The notes below the pieces were generated by a model. The model saw only the letters and a list, made by a program, of their open reading frames with translations, did no database searches and had not been told where the DNA came from. A stretch of 64,000 nt of DNA from Pedobacter sp. MC2016-05 (lineage in GTDB: Bacteria; Bacteroidota; Bacteroidia; Sphingobacteriales; Sphingobacteriaceae). Position numbers and translations under genes: made by a program. Numbering within the stretch: the stretch's first letter is position 1; each line of letters starts with the position of its first letter. The stretch covers positions 1 to 64,000 of the forward strand of contig NZ_JAPIVT010000026.1 in assembly GCF_026239735.1 (NCBI RefSeq). The letters are read 5' to 3'. Shown in pieces: positions 45,898 to 53,739 of the stretch.

Positions 45898-47262
45898 ATG
45901 GCGAATATATTCTCTTCACTTAAAAATGCGTACAATCTCTTTAAACACGTAGATTTTGCTAAGTTAGATGCTTTATCGAAAAAAGTTGACTTGCCTAAAA
46001 TGGTCGAAACCATTTCAAATCTTGATCATAAGCAAATATCGGGAATGATGAAAATGATGGGTGGAAGCTCTGGTAAAAAGAAAGAATTGCCACCAATTGA
46101 AGGTGATTTTTATCATTTGGGAGATGAAGCTCTGAAGGATGAAGACAGGGCTTTGCAATTAAAGGTGAGGGCTTTTTTAGAGAAAGAAGTCAAGCCAATT
46201 GTAAATCATTACTGGAATAAGGCAGAATTTCCTTTCGAAATTATCCCTAAACTCGCTGAGCTTAATATCTGTGGCTTAACTTATCAAGGTTATGGCTGTC
46301 CCGGAAAATCGAATTTGATGGAGGGGATTTTGGCAATGGAAATGGCCAGAATCGATACTTCGATATCTACCTTTTTTGGCGTTCAAAGTGGTTTAGCCAT
46401 GGGTTCTATTTATTTATGCGGCTCGGAAGAACAAAAACAAAAATGGCTGCCGCTTATGCAGCAGTTCAAAATTATAGGCGCCTTTGGTTTAACAGAACCT
46501 GAAGTTGGCTCAGCTGCTGCAGGTGGTTTAACAACAACCTGCAGAAATGTGGGCGGTAAATGGATTTTAAACGGACAAAAGAAGTGGATCGGTAATGCAA
46601 CTTTTGCCGATATTTTAATCATTTGGGCTCGTGATGAAGCCGACAATGAAGTAAAAGGCTTTATCGTAAAAAAGGACAATCCGGGTTTTGCAGTAGAAAA
46701 GATGCAGGACAAAATGGCCCTTCGCATCGTTCAAAATGGAATCATTACGTTAACCAACTGTGAAGTGATGGAGGTAGATCGCCTACAAAATGCCAATTCA
46801 TTTAAAGATACAGCAAAGGTTTTGCAAATGACAAGAGCAGGTGTAGCCTGGCAGGCCGTTGGCTGTGCCCGTGGTGCTTACGAAAATGCGCTGGAATATA
46901 CCAGAACCCGAAAACAATTCGGGAAACCCATTGCATCGTTTCAGTTAATCCAGAATCATTTGGTAGAAATGTTATCGAATTTGACTGCGATGCAAACGCT
47001 GTGTTTTCGGCTTTCGCAATTGCAAGACCAAGGCCTTTTGAAAGACGAACATGCCTCGCTAGCGAAGGTTTTCTGCTCCTTACGTACCCGTGACGTAGTA
47101 AGCAAAGCCCGGGAAGTAATGGGAGGGAATGGAATTTTATTGGAGTATAATGTGGCCCGCTTTGTGGCCGACGCAGAAGCCATTTACTCGTATGAAGGTA
47201 CTAAAGAGATTAACACACTAATTGTAGGTAGAGCGATTACCGGGTTTTCGGCATTTGTATAA
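45898..47262 (+). CDS. Acyl-CoA dehydrogenase family protein
   Basis: The 454-residue flavoenzyme oxidises acyl-CoA to the 2-enoyl-CoA. FAD motifs FGLTEPEVGS and WIGNATFADI, the flavin region QFGKPIASFQLIQNH, and the catalytic Glu in SYEGTKEIN are all present. The N-terminus has about 65 extra residues with no recognisable domain, including MMKMMGGSSGKKKE. The frame is open to a TTG at 45874, but the ATG at 45898 is preferred. It resembles the short-chain/glutaryl-CoA branch, but the substrate is not determined. It has no operon partner. Confidence 0.88.
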   Translation: MANIFSSLKNAYNLFKHVDFAKLDALSKKVDLPKMVETISNLDHKQISGMMKMMGGSSGKKKELPPIEGDFYHLGDEALKDEDRALQLKVRAFLEKEVKPIVNHYWNKAEFPFEIIPKLAELNICGLTYQGYGCPGKSNLMEGILAMEMARIDTSISTFFGVQSGLAMGSIYLCGSEEQKQKWLPLMQQFKIIGAFGLTEPEVGSAAAGGLTTTCRNVGGKWILNGQKKWIGNATFADILIIWARDEADNEVKGFIVKKDNPGFAVEKMQDKMALRIVQNGIITLTNCEVMEVDRLQNANSFKDTAKVLQMTRAGVAWQAVGCARGAYENALEYTRTRKQFGKPIASFQLIQNHLVEMLSNLTAMQTLCFRLSQLQDQGLLKDEHASLAKVFCSLRTRDVVSKAREVMGGNGILLEYNVARFVADAEAIYSYEGTKEINTLIVGRAITGFSAFV

Positions 47263-47327
47263 GCACGATGAATTTGTTGCTTGGTGTTTGATTTGGAAAT
47301 GAAAGTCAGTCTTTCATAGGTCCTTTA

Positions 47328-47387
47328 GTCCCGCCATTCGCTGTAGTCCCGATGAAAAATCGGGAGCTGCCGCTACTGTCTGGTTTA
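47328..47387. repeat. Dispersed palindromic element, copy 3
   Basis: 60 nt aligned without gaps to 23350-23409, about 80 percent identical by eye. The centre TCCCGAT/ATCGGGA forms a clean 7-bp stem, and changes between copies keep the stem paired. Confidence 0.65.
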
Positions 47388-47410
47388 TTGAACTTTGTTC
47401 TGCTTTTCAA

Positions 47411-47620
47411 ACGGTGGGTCTGTTTACCCAAAAAGCATCAAACTTTATTTATAAACCCGGGTGGACGGATGCCGGTTTTTCACCGGCAGGAGGGGAAACC
47501 GGGCTGAAAATGCCAAAAGTTTCAAACCGATTATTTCCAGATAATTAACCTATTATTTTTCTGTCTGTGAGGGCACATACCGAGGGAAAAAGCATTAGAA
47601 TTCCCACCTGCCTGGGAAGA
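47411..47620 (+). ncRNA. Candidate structured RNA between convergent genes
   Basis: Pairing read by eye: GGTGGG (47413-47418) with CCCACC (47603-47608) as an outer stem, AAACTTT/AAAGTTT (47440-47446 with 47516-47522), CCCGG/CCGGG (47456-47460 with 47499-47503) and a GCCGGT/ACCGGC hairpin (47471-47476 with 47482-47487). The inner helices nest. The region is more GC-rich than its surroundings and lies between convergent gene ends, so it cannot be a leader of either. A 6S-like RNA is possible in size. Family and strand are unknown. Confidence 0.3.
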
Positions 47621-47626
47621 ACGATT

Positions 47627-48028
47627 TTAAAATGGATACTTATTAAGTACCGCCTGGCTCATTGCACTTTTCTCGTATAAGGCGATGCATGATTTATTAA
47701 ATTGGGGATCAAAGTTTACTTCTCCTGGCTGCAGTGTTTGAGGCACATTTGCGCTTTCCATAAAGAAGTAAACTTTGGTATTCCCATATTTGGTGTGTGG
47801 CATTAAATTACCATAATCTTCTATTTCTTTCCAAATGGAATCTTTAACAGTAACTACGTAAATACGCTGTATGGGGCCAGTATTATTTGCATTTCTATAT
47901 TTCACTATTTCTTTAAATCCAGCATTCATATCTTCAATTCCAGGTTGGTTAAAAGTATCTTTAACCATAAGGAAAACTAAAATTACAACCGCTCCTGAAA
48001 CCAAATAGATAAGTGATTTTCTGCTCAT
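47627..48028 (-). CDS. Unknown single-helix protein downstream of lat
   Basis: The 133-residue protein has an N-terminal membrane helix (about 5-22, LIYLVSGAVVILVFLMV), then a soluble domain with GNLMPHTKYGNTKVYFFME and one Cys (KSCIALYEK). No family recognised. It starts 2 nt after the lysine aminotransferase stop, so it is in one operon with it. Its tight coupling makes a real gene likely. Confidence 0.65.
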   Translation of the reverse strand: MSRKSLIYLVSGAVVILVFLMVKDTFNQPGIEDMNAGFKEIVKYRNANNTGPIQRIYVVTVKDSIWKEIEDYGNLMPHTKYGNTKVYFFMESANVPQTLQPGEVNFDPQFNKSCIALYEKSAMSQAVLNKYPF

Positions 48029-48030
48029 GG

Positions 48031-49362
48031 CTACAATAAAGGCAATATTTTTTCCATAACCGTCAGGCCTTCGTCAATATGTTTTTGTTCTATGCAAAGT
48101 GCTGGGCGGAAGCGAATTGTTTTCTCTCCACAACCCAAAAACATAACGTTTTGTGCTAGTCCTTTGCTAAGAAAATCATTCCGCATTTCTTTATTTGGAA
48201 AGTCGAAAGAGCAGAGTAATCCCCGGCCACGAACGTTGCTCATTTTATCGAATTTATGGGCAAACGTGGAGAGGTTATCCTTAAGGTATGCTCCAACCTG
48301 AGCCGAGTTCTCGCATAATTTATCTTCTTCAACTATCTGAAGAATTTGCGATGAGCGAACCATATCTACCAAATTTCCTCCCCATGTTGAATTGATTCTG
48401 CTTGGCACTTTAAATACGTTTGTTTCAATCTGATCTACCTTGTTCCCAACTAAAATACCGCAAACCTGCATTTTTTTCCCAAATGCAACAATATCTGGTT
48501 GAGCTTTTTCACTGAAGTGCTGGTGACACCAAAATTTTCCTGTTAAGCCAACTCCGGTTTGAACCTCATCAAAAATCAAGAAAGCATCATTTTCATCGGC
48601 CAGTGTTTTGAGTTGAATTAAAAATTCCTCACGTAAGTGATTATCGCCGCCTTCAGATTGAATGGGCTCGATGATAATAGCACATATATCGTCCTTATTT
48701 TCAGCGAAGGCTTTTTTAATTTGTGCAATAGAATCTTCTTCGGTTTGGATAGCACGATCTAAATTGCTGTCTGAAAGGGGAAATTTAACATCGGGAATAG
48801 AAACCCTGGGCCAGTCGAATTTGGCAAACCATTTCGTTTTATCTGGTAGTGTATTTGTTAAACTCAAAGTATAGCCAGACCTTCCATGAAAAGCTCTTTC
48901 GAAGTGCAAAACTTTAAAGCCTTTTTCTTCGGTATGACCCTTGGCAAAGTTTTTCTGCACTTTCCAGTCCATAGCTACCTTAATTGCATTTTCTACGGCC
49001 AATGCACCACCAGCAATAAAAAAGGCGTGGGGCAAATAATCCGGAATGCCAACCCTTGAAAAAGTTTCTAAAAACTGGGCGTATTGTTGTGTGTATACAT
49101 CAGAATTTGAGGGGTTTGCCATGGCAGCCAACAACAAGTTTTTCTTAAAGCTTTCGTCGTTAACCATTTTTGGATGATTATATCCTAGTGGCACTGACGC
49201 AAAGCAGGTAAAAAAATCAAGTAGTGTTCTATTGTGTTTTGAGTCATATATATATGCACCCTGGCTTTTCTCCATATCATAGGTCAGGTCGAAACCATCG
49301 GCCAAAATGTGTTTACTAAGAGACTCGTTAACGCGATCCGCGGGTACTGTTAATTGATACAT
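48031..49362 (-). CDS. lat: L-lysine 6-aminotransferase
   Basis: The 443-residue class III PLP aminotransferase moves the epsilon-amino group of lysine to 2-oxoglutarate, giving aminoadipate semialdehyde. Family features: FFTCFASVPLGYNHP, NSDVYTQQYAQFLETF, IIEPIQSEGGDNH, FDEVQTGVGLTGKFW and the PLP Lys in VAFGKKMQ. The frame is open to 49386, but the -7 box (49384-49391) overlaps it; the ATG at 49362 starts MYQLTVPADRV. It forms an operon with the 133-residue gene. Role is probably lysine catabolism; a role in secondary metabolism is not supported by neighbours. Confidence 0.88.
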   Translation of the reverse strand: MYQLTVPADRVNESLSKHILADGFDLTYDMEKSQGAYIYDSKHNRTLLDFFTCFASVPLGYNHPKMVNDESFKKNLLLAAMANPSNSDVYTQQYAQFLETFSRVGIPDYLPHAFFIAGGALAVENAIKVAMDWKVQKNFAKGHTEEKGFKVLHFERAFHGRSGYTLSLTNTLPDKTKWFAKFDWPRVSIPDVKFPLSDSNLDRAIQTEEDSIAQIKKAFAENKDDICAIIIEPIQSEGGDNHLREEFLIQLKTLADENDAFLIFDEVQTGVGLTGKFWCHQHFSEKAQPDIVAFGKKMQVCGILVGNKVDQIETNVFKVPSRINSTWGGNLVDMVRSSQILQIVEEDKLCENSAQVGAYLKDNLSTFAHKFDKMSNVRGRGLLCSFDFPNKEMRNDFLSKGLAQNVMFLGCGEKTIRFRPALCIEQKHIDEGLTVMEKILPLL

Positions 49363-49383
49363 AAATTTGGTTTTGGTGTAAAT

Positions 49384-49413
49384 CAAATTTAGTTAAATGT
49401 GCCTAAAATCAAA
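49384..49413 (-). promoter_or_regulatory. Promoter TTTG-N18-TAAATTTG for lat
   Basis: Minus-strand TTTG (49410-49413), an 18-bp spacer and TAAATTTG (49384-49391). It lies 21 nt before the ATG at 49362 and fixes that start. Confidence 0.65.
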
Positions 49414-49610
49414 ATTTAAGCACTTTTTGTACCATCAATGCAAAAAATAGGTTTAAACAGTTTAAAGTACGATTATAGACAAAAACATGTTTTAGACTTC
49501 TTTAATGTGGAAAACTTTTTTGGTAGAAACGGCATGATTCCGCTAAAATTTAGTGCTTTGAAATACAAAAATATCTTTTTCTGCAAAAGCATTTGCCTTC
49601 GCACAATGAA

Positions 49611-50480
49611 CTAAAACTTATCTTTCATTCCCAGTATTCCCAGTAAACCGCCGGTATGAATGGCTAATATTTTATCCGTTGCTTTAATTGCACCTTTCTT
49701 CTGAAGATCAAGGATGGAATAAAACATTTTTGCCGTGTAAACTGGATCAATTAATATTCCGGTTTGAGCGGTAAAGCTTTTAATGAATGCTATTAATTCA
49801 GGTTGCGTTTTGGCATAACCACCAAAATGATATGTGGTATGCAGGTTGAGATTTTCGGAGATTTTAGTGTATTTAGAAATTTCTTCAAGAATAAATTCTC
49901 CACCTTTTAATACGGGTATCACATGGAGTTGAGTATTCAGGCTCTTATTTTGTATCGCTTTTAACAGGCCAGCAGCTGTCGTTCCTGTTCCTGCTGCAAC
50001 AAAGATGTGGTCGTAAGTTTCTCTTAGTTCATCAACAATCTCTGCGCAACCCTTCACGGCTTCTGTCGATGCGCCACCTTCATCAAGAAAATAGGCATTA
50101 TTATCCTGGCCGAATTTTTTTTCGAACAATAACGGTTTATCCTTGTAACCTTCCCGATCAGTAAAAATGAGTTGCATCCCATACAGCGAACAAAGTAAAA
50201 GCATTTCGTTTTTAACTTCTTCTCCGCGAACGAATGCTGTAGATTGAAATCCAAATTTGGCTGCTGCCGCTGCAGTGGCTACCAAATGATTAGAATATGC
50301 GCCTCCGAAGGTAACCAAGTGGTTTTTATTCTGCCGAATGGTACTTTCTAAAATATATTTTAGTTTACGCCATTTGTTCCCAGAAATGTAAGGATCAATT
50401 AAATCATCTCGTTTAACAAATAGATTGCTAAATGGATTAATTTTTAAGTTTTGGACCGGACTGTAGATATTTTGAAACAC
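49611..50480 (-). CDS. D-cysteine desulfhydrase / ACC deaminase family enzyme
   Basis: The 289-residue PLP enzyme has KRDDLIDPYISGNKWRKLKY with the PLP Lys, then GGAYSNH and a Gly-rich VAAGTGTTAAGL phosphate-binding loop, all family hallmarks. Members either break D-cysteine to pyruvate and sulfide or deaminate 1-aminocyclopropane-1-carboxylate. Which one is not decided from these motifs; the protein is shorter than typical ACC deaminase (about 338), which favours D-cysteine desulfhydrase or an unknown substrate. The start is GTG at 50480, 10 nt after an apparent terminator, which hints at leader attenuation. Confidence 0.8.
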   Translation of the reverse strand: MFQNIYSPVQNLKINPFSNLFVKRDDLIDPYISGNKWRKLKYILESTIRQNKNHLVTFGGAYSNHLVATAAAAAKFGFQSTAFVRGEEVKNEMLLLCSLYGMQLIFTDREGYKDKPLLFEKKFGQDNNAYFLDEGGASTEAVKGCAEIVDELRETYDHIFVAAGTGTTAAGLLKAIQNKSLNTQLHVIPVLKGGEFILEEISKYTKISENLNLHTTYHFGGYAKTQPELIAFIKSFTAQTGILIDPVYTAKMFYSILDLQKKGAIKATDKILAIHTGGLLGILGMKDKF

Positions 50481-50490
50481 CTGTAAAAAT

Positions 50491-50521
50491 AAAAAACACC
50501 TGTTGAATGCAAGTGTTTTTT
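50491..50521 (-). terminator. Terminator-like hairpin just before the desulfhydrase start
   Basis: A 12-bp stem with one mismatch (50491-50502 with 50510-50521) and a 7-nt loop, with T-runs on both strands. On the minus strand it lies 10 nt upstream of the GTG at 50480, and no gene on either strand ends here, so an attenuator is more likely than an ordinary terminator. Confidence 0.6.
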
Positions 50522-50834
50522 TTGGCGTTTTTTTTAGATTTACTCTACTTAAAGTATATTTTCCTAACTAAATAAGGAAAAAAATTAAGCACAATCTTAA
50601 CGTTTTGAGTAAAATTTTTCATAATTGTTATCGATTAGATCATCACAACTACAAAAAATAAGCCAATATTGTTTTGTTGACAAATAAATTAATTTCTTAA
50701 CATGAATTTAACTTGTTGTCCATCAATAGGTATACATTTGTTTTTATTTATAGCAGTGGTTGTATACTTTATAAATCAACCGACCTAATTTTAGTAAAAC
50801 TTAATTACGGTAAAAAATCTTGGGCTCAAAAACC

Positions 50835-50842
50835 TATTTTTG
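50835..50842 (+). promoter_or_regulatory. -7 box (TATTTTTG) for rluD
   Basis: An exact TAnnTTTG match ends 4 nt before the ATG at 50847, implying a nearly leaderless mRNA. It overlaps the longer frame from 50820, so that TTG start is rejected. Confidence 0.6.
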
Positions 50843-50846
50843 CACC

Positions 50847-51875
50847 ATGGAAAATGAGGTAGAATTGCAGGAATCGGAAGAGCAGGAATTATATGAACAT
50901 TTAAAAATCATTGTAGACAAAGGGCAGTCTTTGTTGCGCATTGATAAATTTTTAATGGTTCGTGTAGAGAATGCTTCTCGGAATCGGATTCAAAATGCAA
51001 TTGATGCGGGCAATGTTTTGGTTAATCAAAAGCAGATAAAGGCAAGCTATAAGGTGAAGCCTTTTGATGAAATTTCGATTGTTCTACCTCATCCTCCTCG
51101 CGACACTGAAGTTTATCCTGAAGATATTCCACTTGATATTATCTATGAGGATAGCGATTTGTTGGTCGTCAACAAAGTGGCCGGAATGGTTGTTCATCCT
51201 GGTTTTAATAATTATACAGGAACTTTAGTAAACGCACTTGCTTTCCATTTTGAACAATTGCCTCAACTACCAGGCAACGACGGAAGACCTGGGCTGGTCC
51301 ATCGAATTGATAAAGACACCTCGGGACTGCTTCTTATCAGTAAAAACGAGAAATCGATTACGCATTTAGCAAGGCAGTTTTTTGATCACAGCATAACCAG
51401 AAAATACATTGCCTTAGTGTGGGGCGATATAGAAAATGATGGAACGGTTACCGGTTACATCGGTAGAAGTGTGAAAGACAGACGGGTGATGGACATTTAC
51501 GATGAGGAAGCAAAAGGTAAATGGTCGGTAACGCATTATAAAGTTTTGAAGCGTTTAGGCTATGTTACGCTCATCAGTTGCGAATTAGAAACTGGTCGTA
51601 CCCATCAAATTAGAGCTCACATGCAGCACATCGGACATCCGCTATTTAGCGATGCAATGTATGGAGGCGATAAGATTTTGAAAGGAACTACGTTTAATAA
51701 ATACAAGCAATTTGTAGACAACTGTTTTGAGTTGCTACCCAGGCAGGCTTTACATGCACAAAGTTTAGGTTTTATTCATCCAACAACAAAAGAATATATG
51801 CATTTTGAATCACCTCTACCTAGCGATTTTAAAGCTGCATTAAATAAATGGGAAAATTATATTGCTGTATCATAA
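50847..51875 (+). CDS. rluD: RluD-type 23S rRNA pseudouridine synthase
   Basis: The 342-residue enzyme makes pseudouridines in 23S rRNA (U1911, U1915, U1917 for E. coli RluD). An N-terminal S4 domain (about 27-85, RIDKFLMVRV) is followed by the RluA-type catalytic domain; the catalytic Asp is D155 in GLVHRIDKDTSGLL. RTHQIRAHMQHIGHP is intact. There is an acidic N-terminal stretch (ENEVELQESEEQE). Substrate assignment within RluA/C/D is by similarity of the S4-containing layout. Followed 3 nt later by a class IV aminotransferase gene. Confidence 0.9.
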   Translation: MENEVELQESEEQELYEHLKIIVDKGQSLLRIDKFLMVRVENASRNRIQNAIDAGNVLVNQKQIKASYKVKPFDEISIVLPHPPRDTEVYPEDIPLDIIYEDSDLLVVNKVAGMVVHPGFNNYTGTLVNALAFHFEQLPQLPGNDGRPGLVHRIDKDTSGLLLISKNEKSITHLARQFFDHSITRKYIALVWGDIENDGTVTGYIGRSVKDRRVMDIYDEEAKGKWSVTHYKVLKRLGYVTLISCELETGRTHQIRAHMQHIGHPLFSDAMYGGDKILKGTTFNKYKQFVDNCFELLPRQALHAQSLGFIHPTTKEYMHFESPLPSDFKAALNKWENYIAVS

Positions 51876-51878
51876 AAT

Positions 51879-52718
51879 ATGTCTCAACAGTACCTTCTTT
51901 TTAACGATGAATTTCATGCGGTTGATGTTCCCATCCTGACAGCTTCTAACAGAAGTTTCAAATTTGGCGATGGGCTTTTTGAAAGCATGCGGATGATTGA
52001 CAATAAATTGCAGTTTGCAGATTTTCATGCAGACCGTTTAGTTGGCGGAATGAAGGCACTGAAAATGGATGGACATGCTTTGATGGACGATTATTTTCTT
52101 CGCCAAAAAACAGCCGATCTAGCTAAAAAGAATAGATGGAATGGTAATGTTCGGTTCCGATTATCTGTTTATCGTCAGGGAGCTGGAGTTTACACACCCG
52201 AAATTAATAAGGCTGGATATGTTTTGGAAGGCATACCGCTGCAAAGCAGTCGATACGAACTGAATAGTAAAGGGTTAATTATTGATGTCTACGACGAAAT
52301 TACGAAGCCAATAAACAAGCTGTCAAACTTCAAAACATCCAACGCATTGCCTTATGTGATGGCGGGAATTTTCAAGAGCCAAAACCGTTTGGATGAAGCC
52401 ATGATTTTAAATCAGAATGGGTTTTTGTGCGAAAGCATTAGTGCAAATGTATTCATTGTTTATAACGATCAGATTTACACACCAGCTTTAACCGAAGGTT
52501 GTATTAGCGGAGTAATGCGTAGCGCTGTAATGCAGTTATGTAGAATGAATGATCTAACTCTGACTGAGGCCCAAATAAACCCTGAAATTTTGAAAGAAGC
52601 GGAAGAAGTTTTCATCACTAACGCAGCTCAAGGTATTCAATGGGTAATGGGCTACGGCAGGAAACGTTATTTTAACGAGGTTTCGAAGTTTTTAATTGAT
52701 AAGCTGAATAGTCTTTAA
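51879..52718 (+). CDS. Class IV aminotransferase (possible PabC)
   Basis: The 279-residue PLP enzyme of fold type IV, with NRSFKFGDGLFESMR at the N-terminus, the PLP Lys in LSNFKTSNALPYVMAG and FITNAAQGIQWV near the end. The family includes aminodeoxychorismate lyase (PabC), branched-chain and D-amino acid aminotransferases. PabC is plausible because pabB is in the window but is not beside it. Follows rluD by 3 nt; the two are probably co-transcribed. Confidence 0.8.
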   Translation: MSQQYLLFNDEFHAVDVPILTASNRSFKFGDGLFESMRMIDNKLQFADFHADRLVGGMKALKMDGHALMDDYFLRQKTADLAKKNRWNGNVRFRLSVYRQGAGVYTPEINKAGYVLEGIPLQSSRYELNSKGLIIDVYDEITKPINKLSNFKTSNALPYVMAGIFKSQNRLDEAMILNQNGFLCESISANVFIVYNDQIYTPALTEGCISGVMRSAVMQLCRMNDLTLTEAQINPEILKEAEEVFITNAAQGIQWVMGYGRKRYFNEVSKFLIDKLNSL

Positions 52719-52741
52719 AATTGAATTATTACTAATAAGAA

Positions 52742-53650
52742 TTACAACCTCATTCCTCGGAGAAAATCTTCAATTAACATTCGTTTTTTACCTTCATATT
52801 GAATATCAATCAGTTTGATAAAGCCGTCTTTCGCAGCAAATTTCAGGTAAGTCTTTCCGTCCGTTAAAAAGCCACCTGCTGCAATTCCTGGCTCTTTACT
52901 TTCCAGTTCCGCTTTAAAGACTTTTAGGGTTTTATCATTTAAAAATGTGAATGCTGTTGGATAAGGGCTCAGGCCGCGAACGAGATTATAGACCTGTTGT
53001 GCAGGCTGATTCCAATCTATTTTGCAATCTTCCTTAAAAATTTTTGGCGCATGTTTCAATACCTCGCTCTGTGGTTGAGGCTGTTCCTGGTAATTATCCT
53101 CCTTAATCGCTTTAACCGTTTTAACCAATAGCTCTGCGCCAATCTGCATTAGTTTATCATGCAGTTCACCGGCAGTTTCATCATCAGCTATTTGGGTAGT
53201 GGAGCTTTGAATAATATCGCCCGTATCAATTTCATGGGTTAAGAAAAAAGTGGTTACTCCGCTTTCCTTTTCCCCATTAATAATAGCGTGGTTAATTGGA
53301 GCAGCCCCCCGATATTGTGGCAGAAGCGAGCCATGCAGATTTATAGTTCCCTTCTTTGGCATGTTCCACACCACCTCGGGTAACATCCTAAAAGCTACAA
53401 CCACTTGTAAATCTGCATCAAATGATTTTAGTTGCTCTAAAAACTCGGGGTTTTTTAATTTTTCGGGCTGTAAAACCGGAATGTTGTGCTCAACGGCATA
53501 TTTTTTTACTGCACTTTCATTTAGTTTTTGTCCGCGGCCAGCTGGTTTGTCAGGAGCAGTTATGACTGCTACAATATCAAAATCGGCTTTAACTAAAGCA
53601 TCCAACGAAGCCACTGCAAAATCGGGCGTACCCATAAAAACTATTTTCAT
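52742..53650 (-). CDS. fmt: Methionyl-tRNA formyltransferase
   Basis: The 302-residue enzyme formylates Met-tRNA(fMet) with 10-formyl-THF. MGTPDFAVASLDAL opens the Rossmann domain; the catalytic region INLHGSLLPQYRGAAPINHAI and LTHEIDTGDI hold the Asn, His and Asp triad. C-terminal OB-like domain from about 205. Intact and normal in length. Divergent from topoisomerase IB; an AT palindrome (53678-53689) lies between. Confidence 0.95.
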   Translation of the reverse strand: MKIVFMGTPDFAVASLDALVKADFDIVAVITAPDKPAGRGQKLNESAVKKYAVEHNIPVLQPEKLKNPEFLEQLKSFDADLQVVVAFRMLPEVVWNMPKKGTINLHGSLLPQYRGAAPINHAIINGEKESGVTTFFLTHEIDTGDIIQSSTTQIADDETAGELHDKLMQIGAELLVKTVKAIKEDNYQEQPQPQSEVLKHAPKIFKEDCKIDWNQPAQQVYNLVRGLSPYPTAFTFLNDKTLKVFKAELESKEPGIAAGGFLTDGKTYLKFAAKDGFIKLIDIQYEGKKRMLIEDFLRGMRL

Positions 53651-53677
53651 ATGAAAGTGTTGTGTTTCTAAATCAAC

Positions 53678-53689
53678 GTAAATATTTAC
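53678..53689. promoter_or_regulatory. Palindrome GTAAATATTTAC in fmt/topoisomerase gap
   Basis: A perfect 12-bp palindrome lies 28-39 nt upstream of fmt and 50 nt upstream of the topoisomerase ATG. It may be an operator or simply AT-rich promoter DNA. Confidence 0.25.
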
Positions 53690-53739
53690 ATTAAGTTTTT
53701 TGCAAAATAACTAAAAATAAATCATCCTTATAGGTTAAA

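Larger units (their letters stand above)
47263..47626. other. Intergenic region between convergent genes
   Basis: 364 nt without a gene. It holds a dispersed palindromic element (47328-47387) and a candidate structured RNA (47411-47620). No T-tailed terminator for either flanking gene was found. Confidence 0.6.
50481..50846. other. Intergenic region between the desulfhydrase gene and rluD
   Basis: 366 nt with no gene, very AT-rich. It holds a terminator-like hairpin (50491-50521), a TTTTCCT/AGGAAAA hairpin at about 50561-50583, and the rluD promoter at the right end. Confidence 0.6.

Noticed and set aside
47411..47620. Cobalamin riboswitch
   Set aside because: There is some GGGGAAACCGG similarity, but no B12-box (GCCACTG-like) and no gene downstream on either strand that starts after it.
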